Shown one piece after another: positions 1 through 6,717 of a stretch of DNA of 6,815 nt. The notes below the pieces were generated by a model. The model ran no database searches. It was not told where the DNA came from and saw nothing but the letters and a program-made list of their open reading frames with translations. The number at the start of each line of letters is the position of its first letter. Within the stretch, counting starts at the first letter, position 1. This stretch comes from an uncultured Verrucomicrobiota bacterium (GTDB lineage: Bacteria; Verrucomicrobiota; Kiritimatiellia; RFP12; UBA1067): positions 1 through 6,815 of the forward strand of contig CAMZET010000076.1 in the NCBI GenBank assembly GCA_947305825.1, given 5' to 3'. The translations under genes and the position numbers were made by a program.

Positions 1-2
1 CC

Positions 3-3000
3 GGCGCTCTCACCTTCGCGCTCTCCCCGGTCGAATGGTCGCAGTCGACCATAGTCGAAATCTACTCGCTCAACGCGCTCTTCCTGATGTGGGTGTTTCT
101 GCTCTCGTACCGCTGGATGCGCAAGCCGTCCGACAAAATCCTGTGGCTGACGGCGTTCGTATTCGGTCTCGGTCTTACCAACTACCAGGTGCTCGTGTTC
201 GCGATTGTGCCGCTCGCGCTGATTATCCTGATGACGAACATAGGGATGTTCCGCGACGTATTCATTTATCTGATACCGGCGGCGCTGACGTACCAGGTTC
301 TGCAAATCGGTTCGCTGCAGAAAGCGGATGCGTATATGCAGGCGAACGTGATAGCGAAGCACGCTGCGGTGGCGGAGAGCGCGGCGGCGCCGTCGAGCGC
401 CATGATTGTGCTGGGGCTCTTGTCGCTCGTGGCGAGCATGGTGGCGGCGGCGGTGTTCAACGGGCGCGGCGAACGCAAGCGCGCACATGAGACGGCGCTT
501 TACGGCGGCGGCGCCGGCGTCGCTTTCATAGTCCTCGCTTTCACTCTCTTCACGGGCAAGACGGAGTGGTCGGGCGTGACGGCTAACGTCGCGCCGCTAG
601 TCTCGCCCTGGATTTACGCGCTCATAGCGGCGCTTGCCGCCGCCAGCGTCACGGCCGCCGCCCTCGCCGCCCTTGGCGACGGCGACTTCACGCTCATTCG
701 CCTGCCGGCGCGCTTCGGCGGCGAGAGAGAAGATGACGGGAAGGGCGACGATGCCGCAGGGGCCTCGGGCTTCGACGCCATTCTCGCGAACAAATACCTT
801 CTGGCCGCCGCCGGCTTCGCCCTGGCCGCCGCCGTCGCCGCCGCCGTCCTGGTCCCGCAGGCCGGGCTGGACGGCTACCGCGGCCCCGAATATCCCTGGA
901 CGAAATCCACTCTCGTGTTCTGGGCGCTCATCGTCGTGCTGTTCGCCCTTTCCTCGCTCACGAAAAAGGGGCTGTGTTTCGCGATTCCCGCCGCCGGGCT
1001 GCAAATCGCCGCTTTCACGCTTCTGAAGCACGGCGCGATGAACGGTCTTACGCATCCGGCGAGCTGGTGGTTCGCCTGGCCAATCGCCTGGAACTTCGTC
1101 CTCCTCGCGCTTGCCTGGATTGCCCTTCCCAACGGCAGAAGCGTCGCCGGAGCCGCGTTCTTCACTCAGCTCGGCGTGAGCTTCTACGTCTATATGCCTA
1201 TCGTCTCCGACTTGCGCAACCCGCCGATGAACTGGGGTTTCCCGCGCACCTGGGAAGGCTTCAAGCACGCAATCCAGCGCGGACAGTACGAGGCGATCGG
1301 CGTGCCGGACTTCGGCGGCGTCCAGGAGTTCTTCTCGTTCTTCGGCAAGCAGATGAAGCATTACTTCTCCGACGTGATGCTGCAGTTCACCGACTTGCTC
1401 GTGCCGTTCGCGCTTTTGCCGTTCGCGGCCGGCCACTGGGTGGTGAACAAGACGCACCGCAAGACGTTCTGGCAGTGGATGGGCGCGGCCGCCGTTTGCT
1501 TCCTCATGATGTCTTTCCTTCTTATTCTCCTCGCCAACGTCAAGGGCGACGTGCAGGACGGTTTCATCCAGAAGGTGAAGTTCATCTCGTCGCACGCGAT
1601 GATTGCGCTCTGGATAGGCTACGGCCTCGTGTTCGCGGGCGCGCTGCTCTCGCGACGCTTCAAGCCCGTCGCCGTCCTCGTATTCTCCGCAGTCGCGCTT
1701 GTCGTCGCTTTCGTCGCGCCGATAGTGCAGAACTACACCGACGAGCGCATGGTGTTCGAGCTCGGCGGCTGCGAACAGAACGGCCACACGTTCGGCTGGC
1801 AGTTCGGCGCCTACCAGCTCGACGGCGCCAAGGCCATAAAGGAGCAGCTCGTCGCCGACGAAGAGCCGCTCCCCGACCCCGACTGGCCCGAGCCGATGGA
1901 GCCGTTCTCCATATTCTTCGGCGGCACGGACCCGGGCCGCTTCGTCCCCACGTACATGATTTATTCGGCCATATTCCGTCCGGACGTCTATCTCATCACG
2001 CAGAACGCGCTCGCCGACGACACGTACATGGCCGTCGAGCGCGACCTCTACGGCGACGAAATATGGATTCCGTCGAAGGAAGACTCTGGACGCGCGTTCG
2101 AGATTTACGTCGATGAAGTGCAGCGCGGCGTGCGCCAGGCGAACGGCGACCTGAAGATAGAGAACGGCAAGGTGCAGGTGACCGGAGCCTTGGGCGTCAT
2201 GGAGATAAACGGCATCCTGACGAAGATGATGTTCGACCACGACCGCCGCCGCCACTCCTTCTACGTCGAGGAAAGCTACGTCATACCGTGGATGTACCCG
2301 TATCTCTCGCCGCACGGCCTGATTATGAAAATCAACGCTGACGAGACGCCGTACGACCCGGTGCGAGCGGCCAAAGACCGCGACTTCTGGGACTGGTACA
2401 CGCGCCGCCTGCTGAAAGACCCGATGTACCGCCGCGACTTCGCCGGCCAGAAGTCGTTCTCGAAACTCCGCGCCGCCATAGCGGGCCTCTACCTGAAGCA
2501 AGGGCGCCGCCAGGAGGCCGCGCAGGCGTATCGCGAGTCCGTTCTGCTCTATCCGGCCTCGCCGGAGGCCGTCTTCCGCTATGCGCAAGAATGCCTGCTG
2601 CCTTACCGCAAATGGGACGTCGTGGACGAATTGATGGATTACACGGATGCGATCGACCCGAACAACCAGCGCACGTCGCGCCTGAAGGCGATGGTAAAGC
2701 GTCTTCGCGAGACGTATGCGGAGATAGACCGTCTCGAGCCGCGGCTGCGGGCGATGCGTCGCGCGGCAATGCAGGATGGAGAGAAGCCCAAGAATCCGCT
2801 CTCGCGCATAGAGTCGCTGATGCTGGCGCGCGACTATTTCGAGGTAGGGCGCACCGGCGAAGCGGCCATGATAGCGCGCTCGCTCGTCGACTCCGCCAAA
2901 ATGCCGCAGGAGCTGCTCGTCCTCTCCTCCATCCTGATAGAGGCGAAATATGACGCCGACGCGGAAAAGGCGCTCACGCGGTTCGTGGCCGCTTCACCCG

Positions 3001-3182
3001 ACAAGAACGCGGAGGCGTGGCTGAACCTGGCGAGGTTGCAGTACCGCACGAACCGCAAGCAGGCGGCGCTGCGGTCGTTCCAGCAGGCGTTGAGAATAGA
3101 CCGCAATCTCGTGGCCGAGCGCATCCAGCGCGACCAGGAGCTCTACGACATTGCGCTGCCGCTGCTGAAGCAGCGCCGCTAG
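3..3182 (+). CDS. DUF2723 (TMEM260-like) multi-pass membrane protein with C-terminal TPR repeats, 5' partial
   Basis: The reading frame is open from the first bases of the window, so the true start lies upstream; 1059 residues are visible. The ATG at 87 is internal, because residues 12-27 before it already carry the family signature W-S-Q...E-I-Y-S-L-N. Further family-like blocks are GLGLTNYQ (about 56-63), NPPMNWG followed by PRTWEGF (about 406-421), and GGTDPGRFVPTYM (about 640-652). The first 580 or so residues hold many hydrophobic segments, with a Gly/Asp/Glu-rich loop near 239-258. A soluble, probably extracytoplasmic part follows. From about 820 to the end there are TPR-like helix pairs, for example GRRQEAAQAYRESVLLYP and NRKQAALRSFQQALRID. 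The vertebrate relative TMEM260 is a protein O-mannosyltransferase. Bacterial members are mostly uncharacterised, so a polyprenyl-sugar-dependent glycosyltransferase role in the cytoplasmic membrane is inference. It is probably the upstream gene of an operon with argS. Family assignment is confident; substrate and function are not. Confidence 0.85.
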   Translation, partial: GALTFALSPVEWSQSTIVEIYSLNALFLMWVFLLSYRWMRKPSDKILWLTAFVFGLGLTNYQVLVFAIVPLALIILMTNIGMFRDVFIYLIPAALTYQVLQIGSLQKADAYMQANVIAKHAAVAESAAAPSSAMIVLGLLSLVASMVAAAVFNGRGERKRAHETALYGGGAGVAFIVLAFTLFTGKTEWSGVTANVAPLVSPWIYALIAALAAASVTAAALAALGDGDFTLIRLPARFGGEREDDGKGDDAAGASGFDAILANKYLLAAAGFALAAAVAAAVLVPQAGLDGYRGPEYPWTKSTLVFWALIVVLFALSSLTKKGLCFAIPAAGLQIAAFTLLKHGAMNGLTHPASWWFAWPIAWNFVLLALAWIALPNGRSVAGAAFFTQLGVSFYVYMPIVSDLRNPPMNWGFPRTWEGFKHAIQRGQYEAIGVPDFGGVQEFFSFFGKQMKHYFSDVMLQFTDLLVPFALLPFAAGHWVVNKTHRKTFWQWMGAAAVCFLMMSFLLILLANVKGDVQDGFIQKVKFISSHAMIALWIGYGLVFAGALLSRRFKPVAVLVFSAVALVVAFVAPIVQNYTDERMVFELGGCEQNGHTFGWQFGAYQLDGAKAIKEQLVADEEPLPDPDWPEPMEPFSIFFGGTDPGRFVPTYMIYSAIFRPDVYLITQNALADDTYMAVERDLYGDEIWIPSKEDSGRAFEIYVDEVQRGVRQANGDLKIENGKVQVTGALGVMEINGILTKMMFDHDRRRHSFYVEESYVIPWMYPYLSPHGLIMKINADETPYDPVRAAKDRDFWDWYTRRLLKDPMYRRDFAGQKSFSKLRAAIAGLYLKQGRRQEAAQAYRESVLLYPASPEAVFRYAQECLLPYRKWDVVDELMDYTDAIDPNNQRTSRLKAMVKRLRETYAEIDRLEPRLRAMRRAAMQDGEKPKNPLSRIESLMLARDYFEVGRTGEAAMIARSLVDSAKMPQELLVLSSILIEAKYDADAEKALTRFVAASPDKNAEAWLNLARLQYRTNRKQAALRSFQQALRIDRNLVAERIQRDQELYDIALPLLKQRR

Positions 3183-3208
3183 GAGATAGCGGCAAATCCA
3201 CGATACAC

Positions 3209-3213
3209 AGGAG
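3209..3213 (+). promoter_or_regulatory. Shine-Dalgarno site of argS
   Basis: AGGAG lies nine bases before the ATG at 3223, in the 40-base gap after the DUF2723 gene. It supports that ATG as the argS start. A second AGGAG at 3181-3185 overlaps the upstream stop codon and is too far from the ATG to serve it. Confidence 0.7.
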
Positions 3214-3222
3214 TGTTGCGAC

Positions 3223-4953
3223 ATGAATTTGACAGAATTGGTTAGGGCGGCTTTCGAGGCCGCGTTTCCGGGAGAGGATTTTTCGTCCGTGCGCGTAGTG
3301 CCGGCGACGGACCCGAAGTTCGGCGACTACCAGTGCAACGACGCGCTGAAGGTCGCGAAGAAAGTGGGCATGAAACCGCGCGATGCCGCCGCGAAAGTGG
3401 CCGGCGCGCTTGCCGCCATCGAGGGTGCGCCGTTCTCCAAAGTGGAAGTGGCGGGTCCTGGCTTCCTCAACCTGACGGTCTCGGACGCTTGGCTTTTCGA
3501 GCGCCTCGCCTCGCTGGCCGCCGCGCCGCGCTGCGGCATCCCGCAGCAGGGCGCCGGCAAGCGCGTCGTCATCGACTACTCTTCCCCAAACGCCGCCAAG
3601 CAGATGCATATCGGCCACATCCGCTCCACCGTCATCGGCGGCGCCATAGACCGCATCTTCCGCGCCCTCGGCTACGACGTAATCGCCGACAACCACCTCG
3701 GCGACTGGGGCACGCAGTTCGGCATCCTCATCAAGGGCTACCGCGACTGCCTAACCGACGACGAACGCGCCAACCTCTCCGTCGCCACGCTGGAACGCTG
3801 CTATGTCCTTTCCGCCGCCAAGGCCAAGGAAGAGGATGGCGCGTGGAAGGACGCCTGCCGCCGCGAACTCGTCAAGCTCCAGCAGGGAGACGCCGAAAAC
3901 CTCGCGCTCTGGAAGAAGTTCATCGAAATCTCCATCGGCGAATTCGAGAGGATGTACGCGAAACTGGGCGTGAAGTTCGACACGTACCGCGGCGAGTCGT
4001 ACTACAACCCGATGATGCCGGGCGTAGTCGAAAAGCTCTTGAAGATGGGACTCGCCGAAGAGTCCGAGGGCGCGCTCGTGGTGAAACTCGAGAACGAAGG
4101 GCTGGGCGTGGCAATCGTGCGCAAGTCCGACGGCGGCTACAACTACACGACGAGCGACCTCGCGTGCGTCGAAAGCCGTGTCGCCGACTACGACCCGGAG
4201 CGCATCATCTACGTGACCGACGACCGCCAGCAGCTGCATTTCAAGCAGTTCTTCTCCATTTCGCGCAAGATGGGCTACGGCGTGAAACTCGTGCACGTGC
4301 CGTTCGGGCTGATGAGTTTCCAGGGCAAGGCGATATCGACGCGCGAAGGGAACCTGATACGTCTCGACGACCTGCTGTCGGAGGCGGTGCGCCGCAGCCT
4401 GGAGATAGTGAAGTCGCGCGACGGCGAAAACGGCGAGGTGCGCCCGCCGGAGGCGGCCGAGCGCCTGGCGGAGCAAATCGGCTACGGCGCCGTGAAATAC
4501 GCCGACCTCTCCCACGACCCGGCCACCGCCATCGACTTCTCCTGGGACAAGGCCCTCGCGCTCGACGGCAACTCCGGCCCGTACCTCCAATACGCATACG
4601 CCCGCGTCTGCTCCCTGCTCTCTAAGGCCGGCGACAGCGCCGGGCGGGCAAGCCCGCCCGCACCATGCGATGCCGCGACGGCTGCGCTCACGCCCCACGA
4701 GAAGCGCCTCGCACTTCACCTCCTTGAATTCCCGGGCGCCGTCGTCCGCGCCGCCGAAGCTTACAAGCCGAGCGTCCTCGCCGACTACCTCTTCTCGCTT
4801 TCCCAGCTGTATTCGTCGTTCTACCAGAACACGCCAGTACTGAAAGCCCCGCAAGCAGAGCGCGTGCGACGCCTCGAACTCTGCCGCTTCTTCGCGAGCG
4901 TCCTCTCCACTGGCCTTTCGCTCCTCGGCATAGAGACGCCGCAGAGAATCTAG
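3223..4953 (+). CDS. argS: Arginyl-tRNA synthetase
   Basis: Class I aminoacyl-tRNA synthetase that charges tRNA-Arg with arginine using ATP in the cytoplasm. The 576-residue protein has the usual family length and order. An N-terminal domain contains FGDYQCN (33-39). The catalytic Rossmann core has SSPNAAKQMHIGH, with the HIGH signature intact at 129-132, and DNHLGDWGTQFG (156-167). The KMSKS-equivalent loop reads ISTREGN (371-377), a degenerate form normal for ArgS. The DALR-type anticodon-binding domain starts near GNSGPYLQYAYARV (449-462) and runs to the C-terminus. The start is supported by AGGAG nine bases upstream and by the N-terminal domain starting at residue 1. It sits 40 bases after the DUF2723 gene and 23 bases before sctU, on the same strand. 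A perfect GC-rich palindrome lies in the coding sequence at residues 473-479, in the linker before the last helices. All key motifs look functional. Confidence 0.98.
   Translation: MNLTELVRAAFEAAFPGEDFSSVRVVPATDPKFGDYQCNDALKVAKKVGMKPRDAAAKVAGALAAIEGAPFSKVEVAGPGFLNLTVSDAWLFERLASLAAAPRCGIPQQGAGKRVVIDYSSPNAAKQMHIGHIRSTVIGGAIDRIFRALGYDVIADNHLGDWGTQFGILIKGYRDCLTDDERANLSVATLERCYVLSAAKAKEEDGAWKDACRRELVKLQQGDAENLALWKKFIEISIGEFERMYAKLGVKFDTYRGESYYNPMMPGVVEKLLKMGLAEESEGALVVKLENEGLGVAIVRKSDGGYNYTTSDLACVESRVADYDPERIIYVTDDRQQLHFKQFFSISRKMGYGVKLVHVPFGLMSFQGKAISTREGNLIRLDDLLSEAVRRSLEIVKSRDGENGEVRPPEAAERLAEQIGYGAVKYADLSHDPATAIDFSWDKALALDGNSGPYLQYAYARVCSLLSKAGDSAGRASPPAPCDAATAALTPHEKRLALHLLEFPGAVVRAAEAYKPSVLADYLFSLSQLYSSFYQNTPVLKAPQAERVRRLELCRFFASVLSTGLSLLGIETPQRI
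4641..4660. repeat. Perfect GC palindrome inside argS
   Basis: CGGGCGGGC and GCCCGCCCG form a perfect 9-bp inverted repeat around a two-base AA centre. It encodes about residues 473-479 (AGRASPP) of ArgS, in the linker between the YLQYAYARV segment and the LTPHEKRLALHLLEF helix. This linker varies among ArgS proteins, so the palindrome need not disturb folding. It could be a REP-like element tolerated in frame or simply GC-rich coding sequence. Confidence 0.6.
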
Positions 4954-4954
4954 T

Positions 4955-4966
4955 GCCCTGAAGGGC
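4955..4966 (+). promoter_or_regulatory. Small hairpin overlapping the probable sctU ribosome binding site
   Basis: In the 23-base gap between argS and sctU, GCCC and GGGC can pair across a TGAA loop. The GAAGGG at 4960-4965 is the best Shine-Dalgarno candidate for the ATG at 4977 (11 bases away) and lies partly within the hairpin. Pairing could modestly limit sctU translation unless ribosomes finishing argS open it. The stem is only four base pairs, so this is a weak suggestion. Confidence 0.3.
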
Positions 4967-4976
4967 GGGTGGTGCC

Positions 4977-6068
4977 ATGGCGGAGTCCTCCGGCGAAAAA
5001 ACAGAGATGCCTACCCCTAAAAAGCTGCGCGACGCGCGGCAAAAGGGGCAGGTCTGCACCTCCAAGGACATCGTCTCCACCGCCATCCTAATCGTCCTCT
5101 TCGCCGTCCTCGCCTGGACTGCCGTCGCCCTCGTCGACGATTGGGACCTCGCGATGGCCTTCGTCTCCGGGCGCATAGAGGAAAACGACGTCCCGGCCGT
5201 GCGCGAGTCGACGAAACTCTTCTCCTTCATCATCTGCAAGCATTCGTTCATCGTCGTTCTCGTCGCAGCGCTTATCGGCATCGTCGCCAACACCGCCCAG
5301 GTCGGCTTCCTCTTCACCTTCGAGCCCATCATACCGAAACTCGAGAAACTCAGCCCCGTCGAAGGCGCCAAGAAGATTTTCTCGATGAAGAACCTCTTCG
5401 AGTTCCTGAAGAATTGCGTCAAAATCCTCTTCCTCGGCTACCTGCTCTACAAAATCATCTGGGCGGCCGTACCGGAACTCCTGACCATGTGCTACGGCAC
5501 GGTGGACGACATATTCCCGTGCCTGAAACTCATGCTCAAGCGCCTCGCCGGCTACACAGCGTTCGGCTACATCGTGATAGCCGTCGTCGACCGCCTTTTC
5601 CAGGGCCGCAACTTCACGAAGCAGATGATGATGACGAAAGACGAGGTGAAGCGCGAATACAAGGAAATGGAAGGCTCGGCGGAGGTGAAGCAGGCGCAGC
5701 GGCAGTTCCGCGACGAGCTCCTGAACGGGCCGGACCCCGTGAAGGCGACAAAGGATGCGAACGTGGTCGTGACGAACCCTACCCGCCTAGCGGTCGGGAT
5801 ACGCTACGACGCGAAGGAAGGGCCTCTGCCGCGCGTCTGCGTCGCCGGTTCCGGCCAGCGCGCTCGCATCATCCGCGAGACTGCGCTCGCAGAGGGCATC
5901 CCAATCATGGAAGACCGCCCGCTCGCCCGCGCCCTCTTCGCCAAGTCGAAGACCGGCGAGTACGTCCCAGACGAATTCCTCGAACCCGTCGCCGAAGTCC
6001 TCAAATGGGCCAAGCGCATCATGGACGAGCGCCGCGAGATGGACGAACTAGACAGCGTCGAACTCTAG
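4977..6068 (+). CDS. sctU: Type III secretion export apparatus switch protein, SctU (YscU/HrcU/FlhB family)
   Basis: SctU sits in the inner-membrane export apparatus of a type III secretion system, and its cytoplasmic tail switches substrate class. The 363 residues follow the family plan. The N-terminus has GEKTEMPTPKKLRDARQKGQV (6-26). Four hydrophobic segments lie near 33-53, 82-113, 143-168 and 190-208. The conserved linker is MMMTKDEVKREYKEMEGS (217-234), and the C-terminal domain contains PLARALF (315-321) followed by YVPDEFLEPVAEVLKW. The N-terminal fit supports the ATG at 4977. The self-cleavage site, normally NPTH, reads NPTR at 267-270; the Asn and Pro needed for Asn cyclisation are present but the His is Arg. 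The C-terminal domain (PLPRV, PVAEVLKWAKRI) resembles injectisome SctU more than flagellar FlhB, but the two are close relatives and no other secretion gene is visible here. It lies 23 bases after argS, probably in the same transcript. Confidence 0.93.
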   Translation: MAESSGEKTEMPTPKKLRDARQKGQVCTSKDIVSTAILIVLFAVLAWTAVALVDDWDLAMAFVSGRIEENDVPAVRESTKLFSFIICKHSFIVVLVAALIGIVANTAQVGFLFTFEPIIPKLEKLSPVEGAKKIFSMKNLFEFLKNCVKILFLGYLLYKIIWAAVPELLTMCYGTVDDIFPCLKLMLKRLAGYTAFGYIVIAVVDRLFQGRNFTKQMMMTKDEVKREYKEMEGSAEVKQAQRQFRDELLNGPDPVKATKDANVVVTNPTRLAVGIRYDAKEGPLPRVCVAGSGQRARIIRETALAEGIPIMEDRPLARALFAKSKTGEYVPDEFLEPVAEVLKWAKRIMDERREMDELDSVEL

Positions 6069-6231
6069 CCCCAGCAGCCCTCACTGCCGCAAGTCGAACG
6101 CCTGCCAGAACGAACGCCTCGTACTTTCTTTCAACCGCGACGTCCGCGACGTCTAGGTTCACACGCTCCAAATTCACGTTTCCCGAACCGCACCTGTCAA
6201 CCCTCCCTTGCCCTACCCCTATCGTGCCGTC
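6069..6231. other. Intergenic stretch after sctU, no gene recognised
   Basis: No convincing coding sequence is seen on either strand. The minus strand is open here, but that frame runs into the tandem repeats and across the sctU end and has no family resemblance I recognise. Two small structures occur. CGAACGCCT is repeated directly at 6095-6103 and 6111-6119. A hairpin at 6133-6159 pairs AACC with GGTT and GACGTC with GACGTC across a CGC loop, with a 2x2 internal mismatch. No T tract follows the hairpin, so it is a poor candidate for an intrinsic sctU terminator. Confidence 0.5.
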
Positions 6232-6341
6232 TAGTGCCACCAGGACGGTTGCGTAGTGCCACCAAGTCTGTTGCGTAGTGCCACCACGACGGTTGCGTAG
6301 TGCCACCAAGTCTGTTGCGTAGTGCCACCAAGCATGGTTTT
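6232..6341. repeat. Five tandem 22-bp units with 44-bp higher-order periodicity
   Basis: Five contiguous units start at 6232, 6254, 6276, 6298 and 6320. Each begins with the identical 11-base head TAGTGCCACCA. The 11-base tails are GGACGGTTGCG, AGTCTGTTGCG, CGACGGTTGCG, AGTCTGTTGCG and AGCATGGTTTT. Units 1+2 and 3+4 are therefore 44-bp copies differing at one base, which suggests duplication of a dimer. A degraded sixth head (GGTGCCACTAG, 6343-6353) follows, with CCACTAG repeated at 6347-6353 and 6359-6365. There are no unique spacers and no internal dyad, so this is not a CRISPR array. Since 22 bp is about two helical turns, the heads would lie on one face of the DNA, as in iterons or operator arrays; that function is speculation. 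Confidence 0.93.
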
Positions 6342-6537
6342 GGGTGCCACTAGATGCTCCACTAGCCGCGGAGGACGCCGCCGCAAGCTCCTACGTGTCG
6401 AATGTGCGCGTTTTGGTAAACCCAGAAGTCGCAGTTGAATCATGTATTTAGCCACAAAGAACACGAAGAATGCAAAGAGCATCTATGCTTGTTAGTTTTT
6501 TGCGAAGTTATCCGTGAGATGGCAACAGAAGTTCGAC

Positions 6538-6552
6538 TCACCCGTCGGGTGA
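6538..6552. repeat. Short perfect hairpin in the centre of the inverted-repeat element
   Basis: TCACCCG and CGGGTGA are exact inverted copies around a single T, giving realistically a six-pair stem with a three-base loop. It lies near the middle of the element at 6417-6674 and no T tract follows on either strand. Confidence 0.6.
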
Positions 6553-6630
6553 AGGAAGATAGATGTTGCAAGGGTGTTGATAATTGCATACTTTGCCATG
6601 TGCTTTGCGGTCTTTGCGCTCTTTGTGGCT

Positions 6631-6667
6631 AAAAAACGAAGAATCGCGCTGTTCAACTGCGATTTTT
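6631..6667 (-). terminator. Possible intrinsic terminator downstream of trpF
   Basis: Positions 6639-6647 pair with 6659-6667 in nine pairs, one of them G-U, around an 11-base loop; the core is AATCGC/GCGATT. Read on the minus strand, the direction of trpF, the stem is followed within three bases by six T residues (AAAAAA at 6631-6636 on the plus strand). It also has TTTTT in its plus-strand 3' arm, so weak bidirectional action is possible. The stem is AT-rich and the loop large, so strength is doubtful. Confidence 0.4.
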
Positions 6668-6684
6668 AGGTTTAATGGGGAGAT

Positions 6685-6715
6685 AAGGAGAAGGGGAGAA
6701 GGGAGAAGGGGAGGA
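6685..6715 (+). repeat. 31-base polypurine tract
   Basis: An uninterrupted run of A and G, built from irregular GAAGGG/GAAGGGG units, lies between the inverted-repeat element and the trpF stop codon. In the trpF transcript it would be a CU-rich stretch immediately after the stop. It may be simple-sequence drift; such tracts can adopt triplex structures, but nothing here shows function. Confidence 0.75.
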
Positions 6716-6717
6716 TT

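Larger units (their letters stand above)
6417..6674. repeat. MITE-like element with nested inverted repeats and TA at both ends
   Basis: The outer arms, 6417-6439 and 6652-6674, are inverted copies matching at 20 of 23 positions, including a perfect 11-base block TCGCAGTTGAA. The inner arms, 6447-6482 and 6598-6633, match at 29 of 36, starting with TTTAGCCACAAAGA. The arms are separated by 7 bases on the left and 18 on the right. The ends read TAAACC and GGTTTA, which would fit a TA target duplication as made by IS630/Tc1-type transposases. The 115-base centre holds a compact hairpin (TCACCCG/CGGGTGA, 6538-6552) and no transposase. The element is more AT-rich than its neighbours. An open frame across it (HKEHEECKEH... 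CGLCALCG) is just the translation of the arms. Structure is clear; mobility is inferred. Confidence 0.7.

Noticed and set aside
597..2588. A 663-codon open frame on the minus strand opposite the DUF2723 gene
   Set aside because: It is a by-product of GC-rich codon bias. The plus-strand frame carries clear family motifs, whereas the antisense product is rich in Arg, Glu and His with no recognisable domain.
87..3182. ATG at 87 as the start of the DUF2723 protein
   Set aside because: The frame stays open upstream and encodes the family motif W-S-Q...E-I-Y-S-L-N before this ATG, so the gene begins outside the window.
4977..6068. Flagellar FlhB rather than injectisome SctU
   Set aside because: No flagellar neighbours are visible, and the C-terminal domain (PLPRV, PLARALF, PVAEVLKWAKRI) resembles SctU more. 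The families are close, so this is a preference and not proof.
6133..6159. Intrinsic terminator for the argS-sctU transcript
   Set aside because: The hairpin has an internal mismatch and no T tract follows it.
6232..6341. CRISPR array
   Set aside because: The units are directly contiguous with no unique spacers, are only 22 bp long, and no cas gene is present.
6019..6482. Two minus-strand frames (6019-6309 and 6231-6482) with VALRNR/WWHYAT-type peptides
   Set aside because: The periodic peptides are the 22-bp tandem repeat read in shifting frames. One frame also overlaps the sctU end, and neither resembles a known family.
6435..6632. Small plus-strand protein of 65 residues
   Set aside because: Its ends are translations of the inverted-repeat arms, it has no evident ribosome binding site, and it lies wholly inside the repeat element.
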